64,000 nt of DNA, taken from Chrysemys picta bellii. Lineage: Eukaryota; Chordata; Testudines; Emydidae. The DNA is taken from contig NC_088792.1 in the NCBI RefSeq assembly GCF_011386835.1, positions 64,649,287-64,713,286 of the forward strand, given 5' to 3'. The position numbers and the translations under genes are program-made. Each line of letters begins with the position of its first letter. Position 1 is the first letter of the stretch. Shown one piece after another: positions 45,303 to 56,602 of this stretch. The notes beneath the pieces are model-generated. The model was not told the origin of the DNA and did not search any database. It saw only the letters and a list, made by a program, of their open reading frames with translations.

Positions 45303-48157
45303 TCACATAGTTTATGAAGTAAAGAACAGACTATACTAGAATAAGAAATATTAGGGCTTGATTTCCAAAAGTGCTGAGAATCCAAGCTGTTAACTCCAGG
45401 TGGAGTTGTGCGTGCTCAGCATGTCTGAAAATCAGGCCATTCATCTTTATATATCTACACCAATATATCTTTGGGACGCTACGTTCTTTGGTGCAATGAC
45501 TGTTACGATTATGTATTTGTCTAGCATCTGGCACAATGGGGCGCACCCTGGTTGTGGCCTTTTAGGTGCTCCTGCACTATAATTGATTAATAATATGATT
45601 CTAATAACACAGCGTAGGTTATTACATAATTATTTTGTTAAAACATTTATGTTACTAATCCAAAGAGCTAATACATTTGGTGCCCTTTGTACTGATTCTG
45701 TTAACTGTGTCAATTATGTGGCACCAGGGGCAGATTTAAAGCTAAAGGCCAGTGGGCAGAAGAACTAGGGAGAAGAGGTTAGCCTCAGGGTGGTGTTTGG
45801 AGATGAGCCTTTGAAACTGGAAAAGCAGATGGAGTTAATTGATCAGCAAGAGTGGAGCTCTGGCTGTTGTTGAGAAGTTCATGTCCTCTGCAGAGTGGAC
45901 CATGACTGGAATAAAGACTCCCCTTCTCACCAACCTGGTAAAAACTCTGCAGGGTTGATCTAACTCATATGACCCTCTCTCTTTTTTGCACACACACCAC
46001 AACCAAGCTAAGTCCCTGATTAGTGGGCACATGGAGTGTGGGCAGTATTTTCCAAACAGCTCACAACACTTGACTACAGCTGCTCACAATTTACCAGACC
46101 CACTTGCATATGTATTATACTGGTGTGGGGAGCCGGTTTTAGAAACTTAACATACTGTCTCTCGCTTTTTTGCTTTCCTTTTTCTGTTCCTTCATTTATT
46201 ATTGCTAGGATCCTGCTGTCCCTCTTCCTTCCTCCTGACTTTCTCAATGTCATTTTATGTTCAGTGTAATTTCTCCTCTAGAGCTGGCTGAAAACGGGAA
46301 TTCCCATTCTTTGGGAAACTCCAACATTTCATTCCGAAACAACAGAAACCAAAATTCTGAAATTTCCCACAGAAAGAAAATTTGAAAATTTAATTTAGAA
46401 AAAAATCAAAATGGTATTTGACCTTTTAGAAATGTCTCCAAGGCTGCCCGAGCTGCCAGCTGGTTGGAAAGCCTGGGAGCCCCAGTGCTTCCAGGCTGCT
46501 GAGGAACAGGGAGCCTAGAACTCCAGGATCCCCACCAGGTGAGCTGCTGCAGTTTGGCAGGAGACCAGGTAGGGTTCCACTTGCATTTCATCAAAATGGA
46601 CACATTCTTTTGGAACATTTTAATTGTGATAAAATTGGCCTTTTCTATCAGAAAAACATTCTGTATGAAAAACTCTCTTCTCTTTGCTCTCTTTCCCTTC
46701 CCCATTTTCTTTCTTTGTGTTGTTTTCTCCTCCTCCCATTTTCTTCAGTAAAATCCTCTCTTTTGCTCTCTCTCATCTCTTCAGTCTTTTTTCTACACAG
46801 ACCACAACCAGTTTTTCCTTGTCACTGCAGAATTGGCATGTGCTCTGACGACACCTAGTGTCTAAAGTGTAGAAGTTCATAAGCTGATAATGTTTGCAGC
46901 ATGGAGATATGGGACACAGATTTACCAATCTCAAATGTTTGAAAATAAGCATCATCCTACAAAATTTATTTGAGATAAATAGAATCTGGTTCTGAGCCTT
47001 TAGGGGGCACTTGGGTCAAGTTTTCAAGCTTTTCTTCCCAACAATAACTCACTTATTGTTTCCTTTTATTTGAAAGCTGAGATTCTTGCATAATTACATG
47101 ATTCCAGGAGCTGGGGCTTCATACACCAAATATTGGGAGTCTTGCCATAAAATCAGAAGAGCTGGCAACACTGGAGGCATATTGCTGAAAATTACAAGGG
47201 TGGCCAGTTGTGTAGGAAATTAGATACCAGGTATGGTGAACAAATACACAGGGGCTAAACTGGAAACCAAAGAGTCTACCTGTGAGGAAGCAGATGGGGA
47301 GAGATTTAATAGCCACCTCAAAATGCTAGTGGAATATTGGAAATGGCCAAAACTGCCCAATTCCAGATAATTATTACTATTTGTTTTTAGGCTTGAAAAG
47401 TTAACATTTTTATTGATAAATGTCAATAGAGTCAATTTTACCCTACACGCAGAAGCCATGAAAAAATCTTGCCCTTGCTAATTGGAATGCATAGATAAGC
47501 AAAGAAAGACAAATGCTTTCTAAGAACTTATTAGAGTTTAATGCAAATCTGTTTACTTTGTATATTTTCATGTGATGTTGATGGTTTGTGTTTTAGTAGT
47601 TATAGAGCTTTAACTTTAACGTCATTAAACAATTGTCTGACTCCACTCATAGTCTGATAACACCTCCCCCCTACCCCACCCCCGCATAATTTCCTGGAAC
47701 TGTGAACATTTAAATAAATAAAAAATAAAACATCCTTAAACCCCAGCATTTTGCATGACTGTGAAAATTTAAATTGATAAGAATGTGCTTAAACAGTCAG
47801 TTATATAAAAAAAATCTAATTCTGCCTAGCCTATTTCTGTTGCAGTAGTACCTAGAAACCAGAGCCCCATTGCACTAGACACTGTCAAAGCCTAGAGCAG
47901 AGAGAGGGTCCCTCCTCAAAGAGTTTACAGTGAAAGCTTGGCGTTCAGTCACAGGGTTCTAACAAACACTCCAGCTCTTCTCTCCTTTTGAGCTTTCTGC
48001 AGAGCTGAATGGAGGGTTAGATTGGAAGGTAAGCAGATGAGCGGCTGCTGAGGAAGATGATGCAAGTAGCCTCCATCGATGGCTTTCTTATGGGTGGCTG
48101 TGGCCTTTTCACTTTGCAGCAATTGGAGACATACTACCTTCCATGGGACAGGTCTAA
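45303..48157. other. Gene-free intergenic stretch
   Basis: No exon was recognised. A short palindromic old repeat lies at about 45356-45440 (GATTTCCAAAAGTGCTGAGA paired with TCAGCATGTCTGAAAATCAG). 46290-46440 is A-rich and may be a decayed MITE. Nothing else is supportable. Confidence 0.45.
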
Positions 48158-48554
48158 GGCCTGGTCTACACTAGGAGGTTATGTCGAATTTAGCAGCGTT
48201 AACGCGAATTAACCCTGCACCCGTCCACACAACGAAGCTATTTATTTCGACATAGAGGTCTCTTTAAATCGATTTCTGTACTCCTCCCCGACGAGGGGAG
48301 TAGCGCTAAATTCGACATGGCCATGTAGAATTAGGCTAGGTGTGGATGGAATTCAACGCTAATAGCTCCGGGAGCTATCCCACAGAGCACCACTCTGTTG
48401 ACGCTCTGGACAGCAGTCCGAGCTCGGATGCTCTGACCAGCCACCAGCCACACAGGAAAAGCCCCGGGAAAATTTGAATTCCTTTTCCTGTCTGGCCAGT
48501 TTGAATCTCATTTCCTGTTTGGACATCGTGGCGAGCTCAGCAGCACTGGCAACG

Positions 48555-49130
48555 ATGCAGAGCTCTCCAGCAGAGGTGACCATGCAATCGCAGAATAGAA
48601 AGAGGGCCCCAGCATGGACCGATCGGGAAGTCTTGGATCTGATCGCTGTGTGGGGCGATGAGTCCGTGCTTTCGGAGCTGCGATCGAAAAAACGGAATGT
48701 GAAGATCTACGAGAAGATCTCAAAAGCCATGACGGAGAGAGGATACAGCCGGGATGCAACGCAGTGCCGCGTGAAAATCAAGGATCTGAGACAAGGGTAC
48801 CAGAAGACCAAAGAGTCAAACGGACGCTCCGGATCCCAGCCCCAGACATGCCATTTCTACGAGGCACTGCATTCCATTCTAGGTGCGGCTGCCACCACTA
48901 CCCCACCACTGTCCGTGGACTCTGACGATGGGTATTGTCGACGGCCGCTTCCTCGGAGATGTTCGCGGACGGGGAAGATGAGGAAGCAGATGAGGAGGAC
49001 GAGGCAGTCGACAGCGCTTTCAACGCTGATTTCCCCGACAGCCAGGATCTCTTCATCACCCTCACGGAGATCCCCTACCAACCCTCCCAAGGCAGTAACC
49101 TGGACCGTGAATCAGGGGAAACATCAGTAG
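48555..49130 (+). pseudogene. Harbinger Myb-like protein, exon 1, frameshifted
   Basis: The ATG at 48555 opens a frame with a Myb/SANT-like trihelix domain: RAPAWTDREVLDLIAVWGDE, then EKISKAMTERGYSRDATQCR and VKIKDLRQGYQKTKE. In Harbinger elements this protein binds DNA and carries the transposase to the nucleus. After SVDSDDG the frame shifts near 48930 in a short G run; the acidic continuation (FADGEDEEADEEDEA, then FPDSQDLFITLTEIPYQPSQ) lies in another frame. A splice donor TAG/GTAAGTG follows at 49131. Confidence 0.75.
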
Positions 49131-50019
49131 GTAAGTGTTTTAAACATTTATTTTGAACAGAATAGGAATGGTATCTTAACAATGGGTTTTTCATGATTAG
49201 TTTGCCCTAGGCGCTTTAGTTTTTAGTCCTTGCCAGTGCAGCTACTGGAAAATTCTGTCAATATGTCCGGGGATAGAGCAGAAATCCTCCTGGGACATCT
49301 CCACGAAGCTCTCCTGGAGGACATCAGGTTCCTGGGGAGAGTGGCCTTATTGCGTCCTCCATGGTAGGAAACTTTTCCGCGCCAGGCTAGCAGCAAGTAC
49401 TCCGGGATCATTGCCTCACAAAGCATGGCGGCATACGGCCCTGGTGTTTGCTGTCATTCACACAGCATGCGGTCTTTCTCTGTCTCCGAAATCCTCATCA
49501 GAGTGATATCACTCATGGTGACCTGCTTTGAATTAGGGGAATGTTAGTATTGGGACTGATTGCCTGTTCCTTTACATAACTGTAACTGGCGGTTTACAGC
49601 CACGCGGTGGAGGCGGGTTAGGGGCAGCATGCAGGGATCTTTCCCGGGGACAGCTGCGAGGGGGGTGGGACAGGGGCAGAGTTCATGCTGGCTGGATTGC
49701 CGGCAGCAGGAACTGGCCAACGCTAGGAGCATTGCTTGGAACGTGAAAGGAGGGCACTGCTATAAATTAAGCTTTAAGCAGACAAAAGTCTACGGCTTAC
49801 CATGTCCGCCTGCTAGCCGAATTCTGTTGTCCGGCCCCGCTTGTAGGATCTGTACAGCAAGACCCCAGGCACTCAATGGGAAGGCTGAAAATTTGACCTT
49901 GTACTGAGTGCGCATGTGATAGGTACTGTGCATGGTCTTGTTCACAGAGAAAGACTATATTCATGGTTCGCAAAACTGTATCTTTGTGAGGAATTCACTC
50001 CCTTTTTCCCATCCCACAG

Positions 50020-50489
50020 CTGCGAGTGTCTCCTGAGCCACCCCGGCATCCCCCTCCCAGAGGCTGGCGCAGATCAGGCAACGAAAGAGAAGGACACGGG
50101 ACGAAATGTTCTCAGAACTTATGGGCTGCTCCCGAGCCGAGGCGGCACAGCAGATCCAGTGGAGGGAGAACATGTTGCAATACCAGCAATCACACAGCGA
50201 ACGGGAGGACAGGTGGCGGCAAGAAGACCAGCAGGCGACTCAAACACTGCTTGGACTAATGAGGGAGCAAACGGACATGCTCTGGAGCCTTGTAGATGTT
50301 CTGCAGGACCGGAGGCAGGAGGACAGAGCCCCGCTGCATTCTATCTCTAACCGCCCTCCCCCGCCACAAAGTCCCATCCCCCCCTCACCCAAAGTCCCAA
50401 GAAGGAGGGGCGACAGGGGCCGTGAAAATAGTCACTCCACCCCCGCAGACTGCTCAAGTAGCAGAAGGCTCTCATTCCCAAAGATTTGA
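50020..50489 (+). pseudogene. Harbinger Myb-like protein, exon 2
   Basis: The acceptor CATCCCACAG ends at 50019. From about 50060 the frame reads SQRLAQIRQRKRRTRDEMFS, a basic helix, then a glutamine- and charge-rich coiled region (QQSHSEREDRWRQEDQQ, LLGLMREQTDMLWSLVDVLQ) and a proline-rich tail, ending at TGA near 50489. The first part of the exon is in a different frame with a stop, so another indel near 50035-50055 is likely. A polyadenylation hexamer lies at 50566-50571. Confidence 0.65.
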
Positions 50490-51200
50490 TAAGTCCTTTC
50501 CTTCACTCCAAAAGCACATCACCCAAGCCCCCATCCCAGTTTCATCCCCTAACTGTGTAGTTGTTAATAAAAAATAAGTTTCTGTTAATTACTGTTTCCC
50601 TCATGTTTTTAGAGGAGAGTGTGTTTGAAGGGGGGGGAAGGGGGTTGGTAATTGGAGAGGACAGTCACCTTTACCAGGGTACAGACACAGGGGCAGGTTC
50701 AGCAGCAGGTCACACACACATTGCAGTCACTAGGCACCCTGGTCAGTCTGGGAGGTGGTTTTCATATTCGGGGGGGGGGGGGCGGCTATGTGAGTTTGTG
50801 GCGGGGGAGGGCGGTTACAGATCTTATGCAGCAGTCCTTAGCCTGGATGACAGAGCCACGCAGCAGGGGATCTGTAACTGCCCTCCGCCGCCACAAAGTC
50901 ACATAGCCCCCACACACAGAGTCCCGAAAAGGAGGGGTGGCAGGCTCCGTTGAAACAACCAGTCCACCACTGTGGACCACTCTAGGAGCAGGAGCCTGTC
51001 ATTCCTCGAGTTTAGAAGCGTCCTTTCCATCACTACACCCGTTCCCCACCACAGTCTGCATCCCAGTTTCAACACTTTGCCATGAAATCCTTAATAAAGA
51101 AAACGGTGTTAATGAACAAAGTTTCTTTTATTTTTAAAGGTGTGTTGGAAGGGGGGAGGGGAAGGGGGTTGGTAACTGGAGAGGATAGTCAACATTAACT
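50345..51200. repeat. Tandem duplication with a GC-rich hairpin inside Harbinger
   Basis: The block at about 50345-50690 recurs in direct orientation at about 50875-51200: both have CCGCCACAAAGTC, then a CCCAGTTTCA phrase, an AATAAA and finally GGGGGTTGGTAA followed by TGGAGAGGA. Between them, about 50780-50905, a hairpin forms from GGCTATGTGAGTTTGTGGCG and its near-inverse CGCCACAAAGTCACATAGCC, each arm about 45-50 bp. Confidence 0.75.
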
Positions 51201-51250
51201 GGGTAAAGAAACGGGGGCAGGTTCAGCTTCTGTTTAAACAAACGTAATAG

Positions 51251-52534
51251 TCACAGATTACCCTGCTCACTCTGGAACCCAGCTTTCAAAGCTTCCCAGA
51301 TGCACAGCGCGTCCCGCTGGGCTTTTCTAATCGCCCGGGTGTCTGGCTGGGCGTAATTAGCAGCCAGGCGATTTGCCTCAACCTCCCACCCCGCCATAAA
51401 CGTCTCCCCCTTGCTCTCACAGAGATTGTGGAGCACACAGCAAGCTGCAATAACAATGGGGATATTGGTTTCGCTGAGATCAGAGTGAGTCAGTAAGCTT
51501 CTCCATCTCCCCTTGAGACGTCCAAAAGCACACTCCACCACCATTCTGCACTTGCTCAGCCGGTAGTTGAAGAGTTCTTTTTCACTGTCCAGGGCGCCTG
51601 TATAGGGCTTCATGAGCCAGGGCATTAGCGGGTATGCTGGGTCCCCAAGGATCACTATAGGCATCTTCACATCCCCAACAGTTATTTTGTGGTCCGGGAA
51701 GTAAATACCTTCCTGCACCCATCTAAACAGACCAGAGTTCCTGAAAATGCGAGCATCATGAACCTTGCCCGGCCATCCGACATTGATGTTGGTAAAACGT
51801 CCCCTATGGTCCACCAGTGCTTGCAGCACCATTGAAAAGTAGCCCTTTCGGTTAACGTACTGGCTGGCCTGGTGGTCCGGTCCCAGAATAGGGATGTGAG
51901 TTCCATCTATAGCCCCACCGCAGTTTGGGAATCCCATCACAGCAAAGCCATCTATAATCACCTGCACATTTCCCAGGGTCACTACCTTTGAGAGCAGTAG
52001 CTCAACGATTGCGTTGGCTACTTGCATCACAGCAACCCCCACGGTAGATTTGCCCACTCCAAAGTGATTCGTGACTGACCAGTAGCTGTCTGGCGTTGCA
52101 AGCTTCCAGAGGGCTATGGCCACTCGCTTCTGGACAGTCAGGGCTGCTCGCATCCGGGTGTCCTTGCGCTTCAGGGCAGGGGACAGCAACTCGCAGAGTT
52201 CCAGGAAAGTTCCCTTACGCATCCGAAAGTTTCGCAGCCATTGTGATTCATCCCAGACCTGCAGCACTATGAGGTCCCACCAGTCCGTGCTTGTTTCCCG
52301 GGCCCAGAATCGCCGTTCCACAGCATCAATGTGACCCATTGCCACCATGATGTTCACGGCGCGGGGTCCCGTGCTTTGTGACAGGTCTGTGCCCCTCTCA
52401 GACTTAATGTCCTCACCGCGCTGCTGTAGCCTCCTCACCCGATTTCTCAGCATCTGCCTCTGAAAAAGGTGGATGATAAGGTGCGAGGTGTTGACAACGG
52501 CCATAACTGCAGCGATGATCGCAGCGGGCTCCAT
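51251..52534 (-). CDS. Harbinger transposase (DDE_Tnp_4 type)
   Basis: An uninterrupted frame of 427 codons plus stop encodes the nuclease that cuts and pastes the element. The DDE triad is visible: D210 in GGAIDGTHI, D298 in VILGDPAYPL and E334 in VVECAFGRLKGRW; the HDARIF block around D260 is also conserved. An N-terminal region (about 1-110) precedes a helix-turn-helix-like segment (about 130-175, with GVGKSTVGVAV). Length is as expected for vertebrate Harbinger transposases. It faces the Myb-like gene. The start at MEPAAIIAAV is the first ATG of the frame. The frame has no stop or shift, so it may be expressed, but the Myb partner is damaged. It is not a domesticated HARBI1 gene, because it sits within intact ends and a target duplication. 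Confidence 0.93.
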   Translation of the reverse strand: MEPAAIIAAVMAVVNTSHLIIHLFQRQMLRNRVRRLQQRGEDIKSERGTDLSQSTGPRAVNIMVAMGHIDAVERRFWARETSTDWWDLIVLQVWDESQWLRNFRMRKGTFLELCELLSPALKRKDTRMRAALTVQKRVAIALWKLATPDSYWSVTNHFGVGKSTVGVAVMQVANAIVELLLSKVVTLGNVQVIIDGFAVMGFPNCGGAIDGTHIPILGPDHQASQYVNRKGYFSMVLQALVDHRGRFTNINVGWPGKVHDARIFRNSGLFRWVQEGIYFPDHKITVGDVKMPIVILGDPAYPLMPWLMKPYTGALDSEKELFNYRLSKCRMVVECAFGRLKGRWRSLLTHSDLSETNIPIVIAACCVLHNLCESKGETFMAGWEVEANRLAANYAQPDTRAIRKAQRDALCIWEALKAGFQSEQGNL

Positions 52535-52915
52535 GCTTGCAGTGCTGTGGCGTCTGCGCTGTCAATCACCAGAAAAGTGTGCGAACTGATTGCCCGCTGG
52601 CGCTTTCACGGAGGGAGGGCGGGAGTGAGGGTTGAATGACGACAGTTAGCCAAAACCACCCTCGACACATTTTTTGCCCCAGCAGGCATTGGGGGCTCGA
52701 CCCAGAATTCCAATGGGGAGCGGGGACTGCGGGAACTGTGGGATAGCTACCCACAGTGCACCGCTTCCAATGTCGACGCTTGCCCCGTTAGTGTGGACTC
52801 ACAAAGTCGAATTACTGTCCTTAGTGTGGATACACATGTTCGACTTTGTAATATCGTTTCCACAAATTCGCTTTAAGTAAAATCGAACTACTCTCGTAGT
52901 GTAGACATACCCTAA

Positions 52916-53327
52916 GCCTGGATTGATGAGACTGAACCACGGCCCTCCAGGAATTACTGGCTGTGCATCAGGACATAAGTGATGCAGTCTTTGATCGAGA
53001 GAGAAGATGAGTTATGTCCTGCTAGCCAATGTTAAGCTAACAGGAAAAAATGATTAACTGGTCCAGGCAAAGTGAGCCCTCCCTTGTTCTCTTTACCAGG
53101 ACTTCCTGCCCACATACTTAATTTCCATGAATTTTATACATCCTTTTATCCCCCTGTCATTTCAAAGTCGTGGGTAGGCGCTGACATTTGTGTGCACCCT
53201 TGTCAGCCCAGTATTAATGAAAAGTAATAACATTTCTGGAGTACTTTACATGTTCAAAGAGCTGTGCAAAATTGACTACTTCCTGTCAGGGCCTCTTTTA
53301 CCAGCTGCAAATTTGGTTGGAAGGAGG
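52916..53327. other. Gene-free stretch between Harbinger and solo LTR
   Basis: No exon or repeat was recognised. Confidence 0.4.
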
Positions 53328-53673
53328 TGTAACAGAGCACACCTGGCTCTGCTAGGCTCAGATAAAGTCACTCAGAGACCCTTGGGTTCTGAAACCACTG
53401 GTGCTTTTATTTACAAGTTTGTGTTCCCACCACCTTCTCAGCATACACAGCTCTAGGTTCCTGGTGGCTGAACCCCAAGGCAGGCACTTGCTGCCTGGCC
53501 TGGCTTCCCTCTTCCCAGCCTCTTATATAGCCCTGGGCTAATTGGGCTGGCAGCTGGCTCTCATTCCCCAATTAGGGCAGGTTCTTTCCAGCCAGCTCCA
53601 GTTTATTCACCTAAATGGGGCTGGCGTGGCAGGGGGCTGATTCTGCAGTCTTTCTGCTCAGCACCCTGTCGCA
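53328..53673 (-). mobile_element. Solo LTR of a retroviral-type element
   Basis: 346 bp flanked by exact 5-bp copies of GGAGG at 53323-53327 and 53674-53678. On the minus strand it begins TGCGACAGGG and ends CTGTTACA, the standard TG...CA termini. It contains a TATA box (CTATATAAGAGG, about 53530-53520) and AATAAA (53411-53406) in the right order and distance for U3 and R. No internal coding region is present, as expected after recombination between two LTRs. Target size of 5 bp fits a retrovirus-like or some gypsy elements; the family is not assigned. Confidence 0.88.
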
Positions 53674-53678
53674 GGAGG

Positions 53679-55013
53679 TTTAAATTATTTTCTGAATAAA
53701 GACAGTTGAACACCTTTCAAGTGCTCCTGAACAAAAGACCCTCACTGTACAACAGGGCTAAAAGGATGGGTTTGTTTGAGCCAGAGTTTCTATAGCTTAA
53801 ACACACCGAAGCAGTCAACTTGTTTTGGACAAGCACTGCATTGGATAACTAGGCAATGAGCATCCATCTTCTGCTAGCTTCATTTTGTCCTCCCTGCCCC
53901 ACCATTTAATCTGGCAGACACAAAAGCCTGGATTTTGTTTATTTTCTGAAAGAAGGCTAGGTAGCAGTTTAGGACAGAGAAGGGAGTGGGTTTGCCATAT
54001 TTTGGTATATATATAGTACTAAATCAAATAACTACTGGTATATAATTTTATTTTCCTTTAGCATAAATTACACTTGTTGTAATTGGCCTCCTCAGATTGT
54101 CCTTACTTGGCCAAAGCTCCCATTGGAGTCTGTGGGGCCTTTGCCTGAGTAAGGATTGCAGGATAAAGCTCAGTATTTTAAAACCTTTAAGAAAATGCAG
54201 TCTTTTTCAAAGCTATTTAACAATTCTGTGTCTTTAGCTGCTTCCAGAAGATTTGTTTCTTTGACTAATGGGTAAGTGGCATACATTGAATACAAGAAGG
54301 ATGATCTCTTGACTTCACTCCATCTTCAATTTGACAATGACTGTTTACTTTTGTGTCTGGCACCATTTCACAATGGTAAATCACTTCTCTCTTTCAGCTG
54401 TAGATAGGATCTTGTCTAATGATAAATCCATGTAATCTTTCCAAAATTCCAGACATTGCAGCAATTTTCTGACAAAAAACAAAGAGAAAAATGCCTTTTA
54501 AGCCACCTATTTTAATACTTTTTTTTAAACTAGTTTCTAGTGCAGTCTTTTGCTTAAGATCAAATCTTTTCATGCTATTTTTAAACATTCCAGTAATGAT
54601 ATGTTTGGTGATACAGCTAACTCAATTTTTGGTAAAAGAAAAGTATTGTTAATTATGCAAATGTCATTATTTTCTGATTACTATCATTGGCCTTGGGGCA
54701 ACAGACGTTAAAATGGAATTACAGGAAGCATTTCAAATAAAGCTTAATAAGAGAAAGTAATGTCTCAACAAGTTACAAGAAGTCAAATCACTGTTGAAGT
54801 CTATGGAGGTACAGACCAGAACTTCAGCTGGTGTAAATTACTGTAGGTACAAGTTCAGGAATTCACTGTTCTTGTTTTTCCAAAAACTATAAAAGTTGCA
54901 TCAGTAAATTCAAGGGGCCAAATCTTCAGGTGTAAATCAGCATACTTCCATTGAGTTCAATGCAGCTATGCTGATTTATAGAATTTGAGAGTCTGACACA
55001 TAATATTAGGAAC
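53679..55013. other. Gene-free stretch
   Basis: Short palindromic old repeats occur near 54085-54170 (CCTTACTTGGCCAAAGCTCC paired with GGGGCCTTTGCCTGAGTAAGG) and 54918-54980. No exon was recognised. Confidence 0.45.
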
Positions 55014-55026
55014 TAGTTTTTCTCAG

Positions 55027-55144
55027 GTTTCAGAGTAGCAGCTGTGTTTTCCACTCTGTATGCATCCGAAGAAGTGGGCTGTAGTCCACGAAAGCTTATG
55101 CTCTAATAAATTGGTTAGTCTCTAAGGTGCCACAAGTACTCCTG
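55027..55144 (+). mobile_element. Short Penelope-like insertion with 13-bp duplication
   Basis: 118 bp between exact copies of TAGTTTTTCTCAG at 55014-55026 and 55145-55157. It starts with the inverted-end start GTTTCAGAGTAGCAGCTGTG, jumps at about 55048 to TGCATCCGAAGAAGTGGGCT and runs to GTGCCACAAGTACTCCTG. It is the smallest form of the inverted-end structure seen at 14369 and 16637. Confidence 0.85.
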
Positions 55145-55157
55145 TAGTTTTTCTCAG

Positions 55158-56121
55158 TAACAAATAAAGAGGGGTGTTGCAGATACCAGGCGGATTGGGG
55201 GAGAGAATCAAAAGTGTACGCCACATAGTGATATATTACAGCTTTCTACTTGACTTGATTTACAGACTTAGGCCCTGGTCCTAAAAATTCTTGTGCATAT
55301 GCATAACCCAATGGAACTAAGTCATGCGTGTCAACTTAAGCATGGACATCAGCATTTGCAAGATGGGAAACTTAAAACAATTTTATTAAAAATTTAACAT
55401 TTGCAAAGAGCTACTGTACAGGGCTAGTGTATCTCGAATGTCAAAACGTATCCTTATACTTAGAGGCAGTAGTAGTAGCAGCATCTCAAGTCATTGTGTG
55501 GCAAAGGCTGACTTAAAATGGAGACTACTGTAGAACACTTGGACAACATAATGTAAGTACAGCAAATGTGGTTCATGAAAGTGTTGTGTCCAGTTTAGAC
55601 TGGAAGCTCCGAAGGAGTAGGAACTGTGTAGTGGGTTGTTTGTGCGCATTGTTGATGCTTGGTCTATTATAATGGCCATTATCAATCTGTAGAAAATATA
55701 CCACATGTTGTAGAATTTAATCCTATAGGATATGTGGAAATGTTTTGTGAAGTCTGACATTTTAACTCAACACATACTAGATTAGACAATTTATTAATGT
55801 GTTGGAAGTTAACTGCATGTTTGTCTTTTGTATTCTTAAAAAAACAGTCACCTTCTTTAAATTGTCAGTTTTTTCCCTACTCCCCCCCATCTTTTCTTCC
55901 ACATCTTCCTTTCCCCTTAAGTCTTCAGTCACTGCACCCTATTCCTCTCAAGCCACCAACCTTGAAGATCCTGCTGCTGTCACCCCCAATCAAATATTTT
56001 ATAAAAAAAACATTTGCTTCTGTGAAATGTTCTTTACAATTCCTCCAGCCACACTGGCTCAAGTACATTGCTGATCATGTTGATAGAAACATCAGCTAAT
56101 TAAATAGTTACCATTTCATAA
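55158..56121. other. Gene-free stretch
   Basis: No exon or recognised repeat. Confidence 0.4.
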
Positions 56122-56421
56122 GGCTGGTCTACACTGGGGGGGGGAGAGAAAGAATCGATCTAGGATACGCAACTTCAGCTATGTGAATAGCGTCGCTGAA
56201 GTCGACGTATCTTAGATCGATTTACCTCGAGTCTCACGGCGCGGGATCGACGGCCACGGCTCCCCCGTCGACTCTGCTACCGCCTCTCGCTCTGGTAGAG
56301 TTCCAGAGTCGATGGGGACCGCGTTCAGGGATCGATTTATCGCATCTAGATGAGACGCGATAAATCGATCCCCGATAGATCGATTACTACCCGCCGATCC
56401 AGCGGGTAGTGAAGACATACC
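56122..56421. mobile_element. Harbinger-type MITE with internal palindromes
   Basis: The ends AGGCTGGTCTACACT and, inverted, GGGTATGTCTTCACT resemble those of the full Harbinger at 48158. Flanking ATA (about 56119-56121 and 56422-56424) may be the TWA-like target. The interior has several local palindromes, for example CTTCAGCTATGTGAATAGCG/CGCTGAAG and GGGATCGATTTATCGC against GCGATAAATCGATCCCC. It is rich in ATCGAT and TCGA sites. Confidence 0.8.
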
Positions 56422-56602
56422 CATAGACCATCAGGGTTGGAAGGGACCTCAGGAGGTCATCCAGTTCAATCCCCTGCTCAAAGCAGGATGAATCCCCACA
56501 CAAATTTTTACCCCCGTTCCCTAAATGGCCCCCCTCAAGGATTGAACTCACAACCCTGGGTTTAGCAGGCCAATGTTCAAACCACTGAGCTATCCCTCCC
56601 CC
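56421..56602 (-). mobile_element. Cry-type SINE, copy 2
   Basis: Same family and orientation as 6811-7001: minus-strand head GGGGGAGGGATAGCTCAGTGG, B box GGGTTGTGAGTTCAATCC, tail ending in the CR1-like GGTCCCTTCCAACCCTGATG. It abuts the right end of the MITE at 56122-56421. Confidence 0.85.

Larger units (their letters stand above)
48158..52912. mobile_element. Harbinger transposon, nearly complete
   Basis: A 4755-bp element is flanked by TAA at 48155-48157 and 52913-52915, a 3-bp TWA target typical of Harbinger. Ends are GGCCTGGTCTACACTA and, inverted, GGGTATGTCTACACTA. It carries two convergent genes as known for this superfamily: a Myb-like DNA-binding protein (plus) and a DDE transposase (minus), with polyadenylation hexamers between them (50566-50571 plus, 51127-51132 minus). 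The transposase is open; the Myb-like gene has frame damage. Short MITEs with similar ends in this window are likely mobilised by elements of this kind. Confidence 0.92.

Noticed and set aside
38900..48150. Exons of the expected upstream neighbour OSBPL3
   Set aside because: No frame here or up to 64000 shows an oxysterol-binding-protein motif; the neighbour probably lies beyond the window.
51251..52534. Domesticated HARBI1-like host gene
   Set aside because: It lies inside a transposon with paired ends and a TAA duplication, so it is the element's own transposase.
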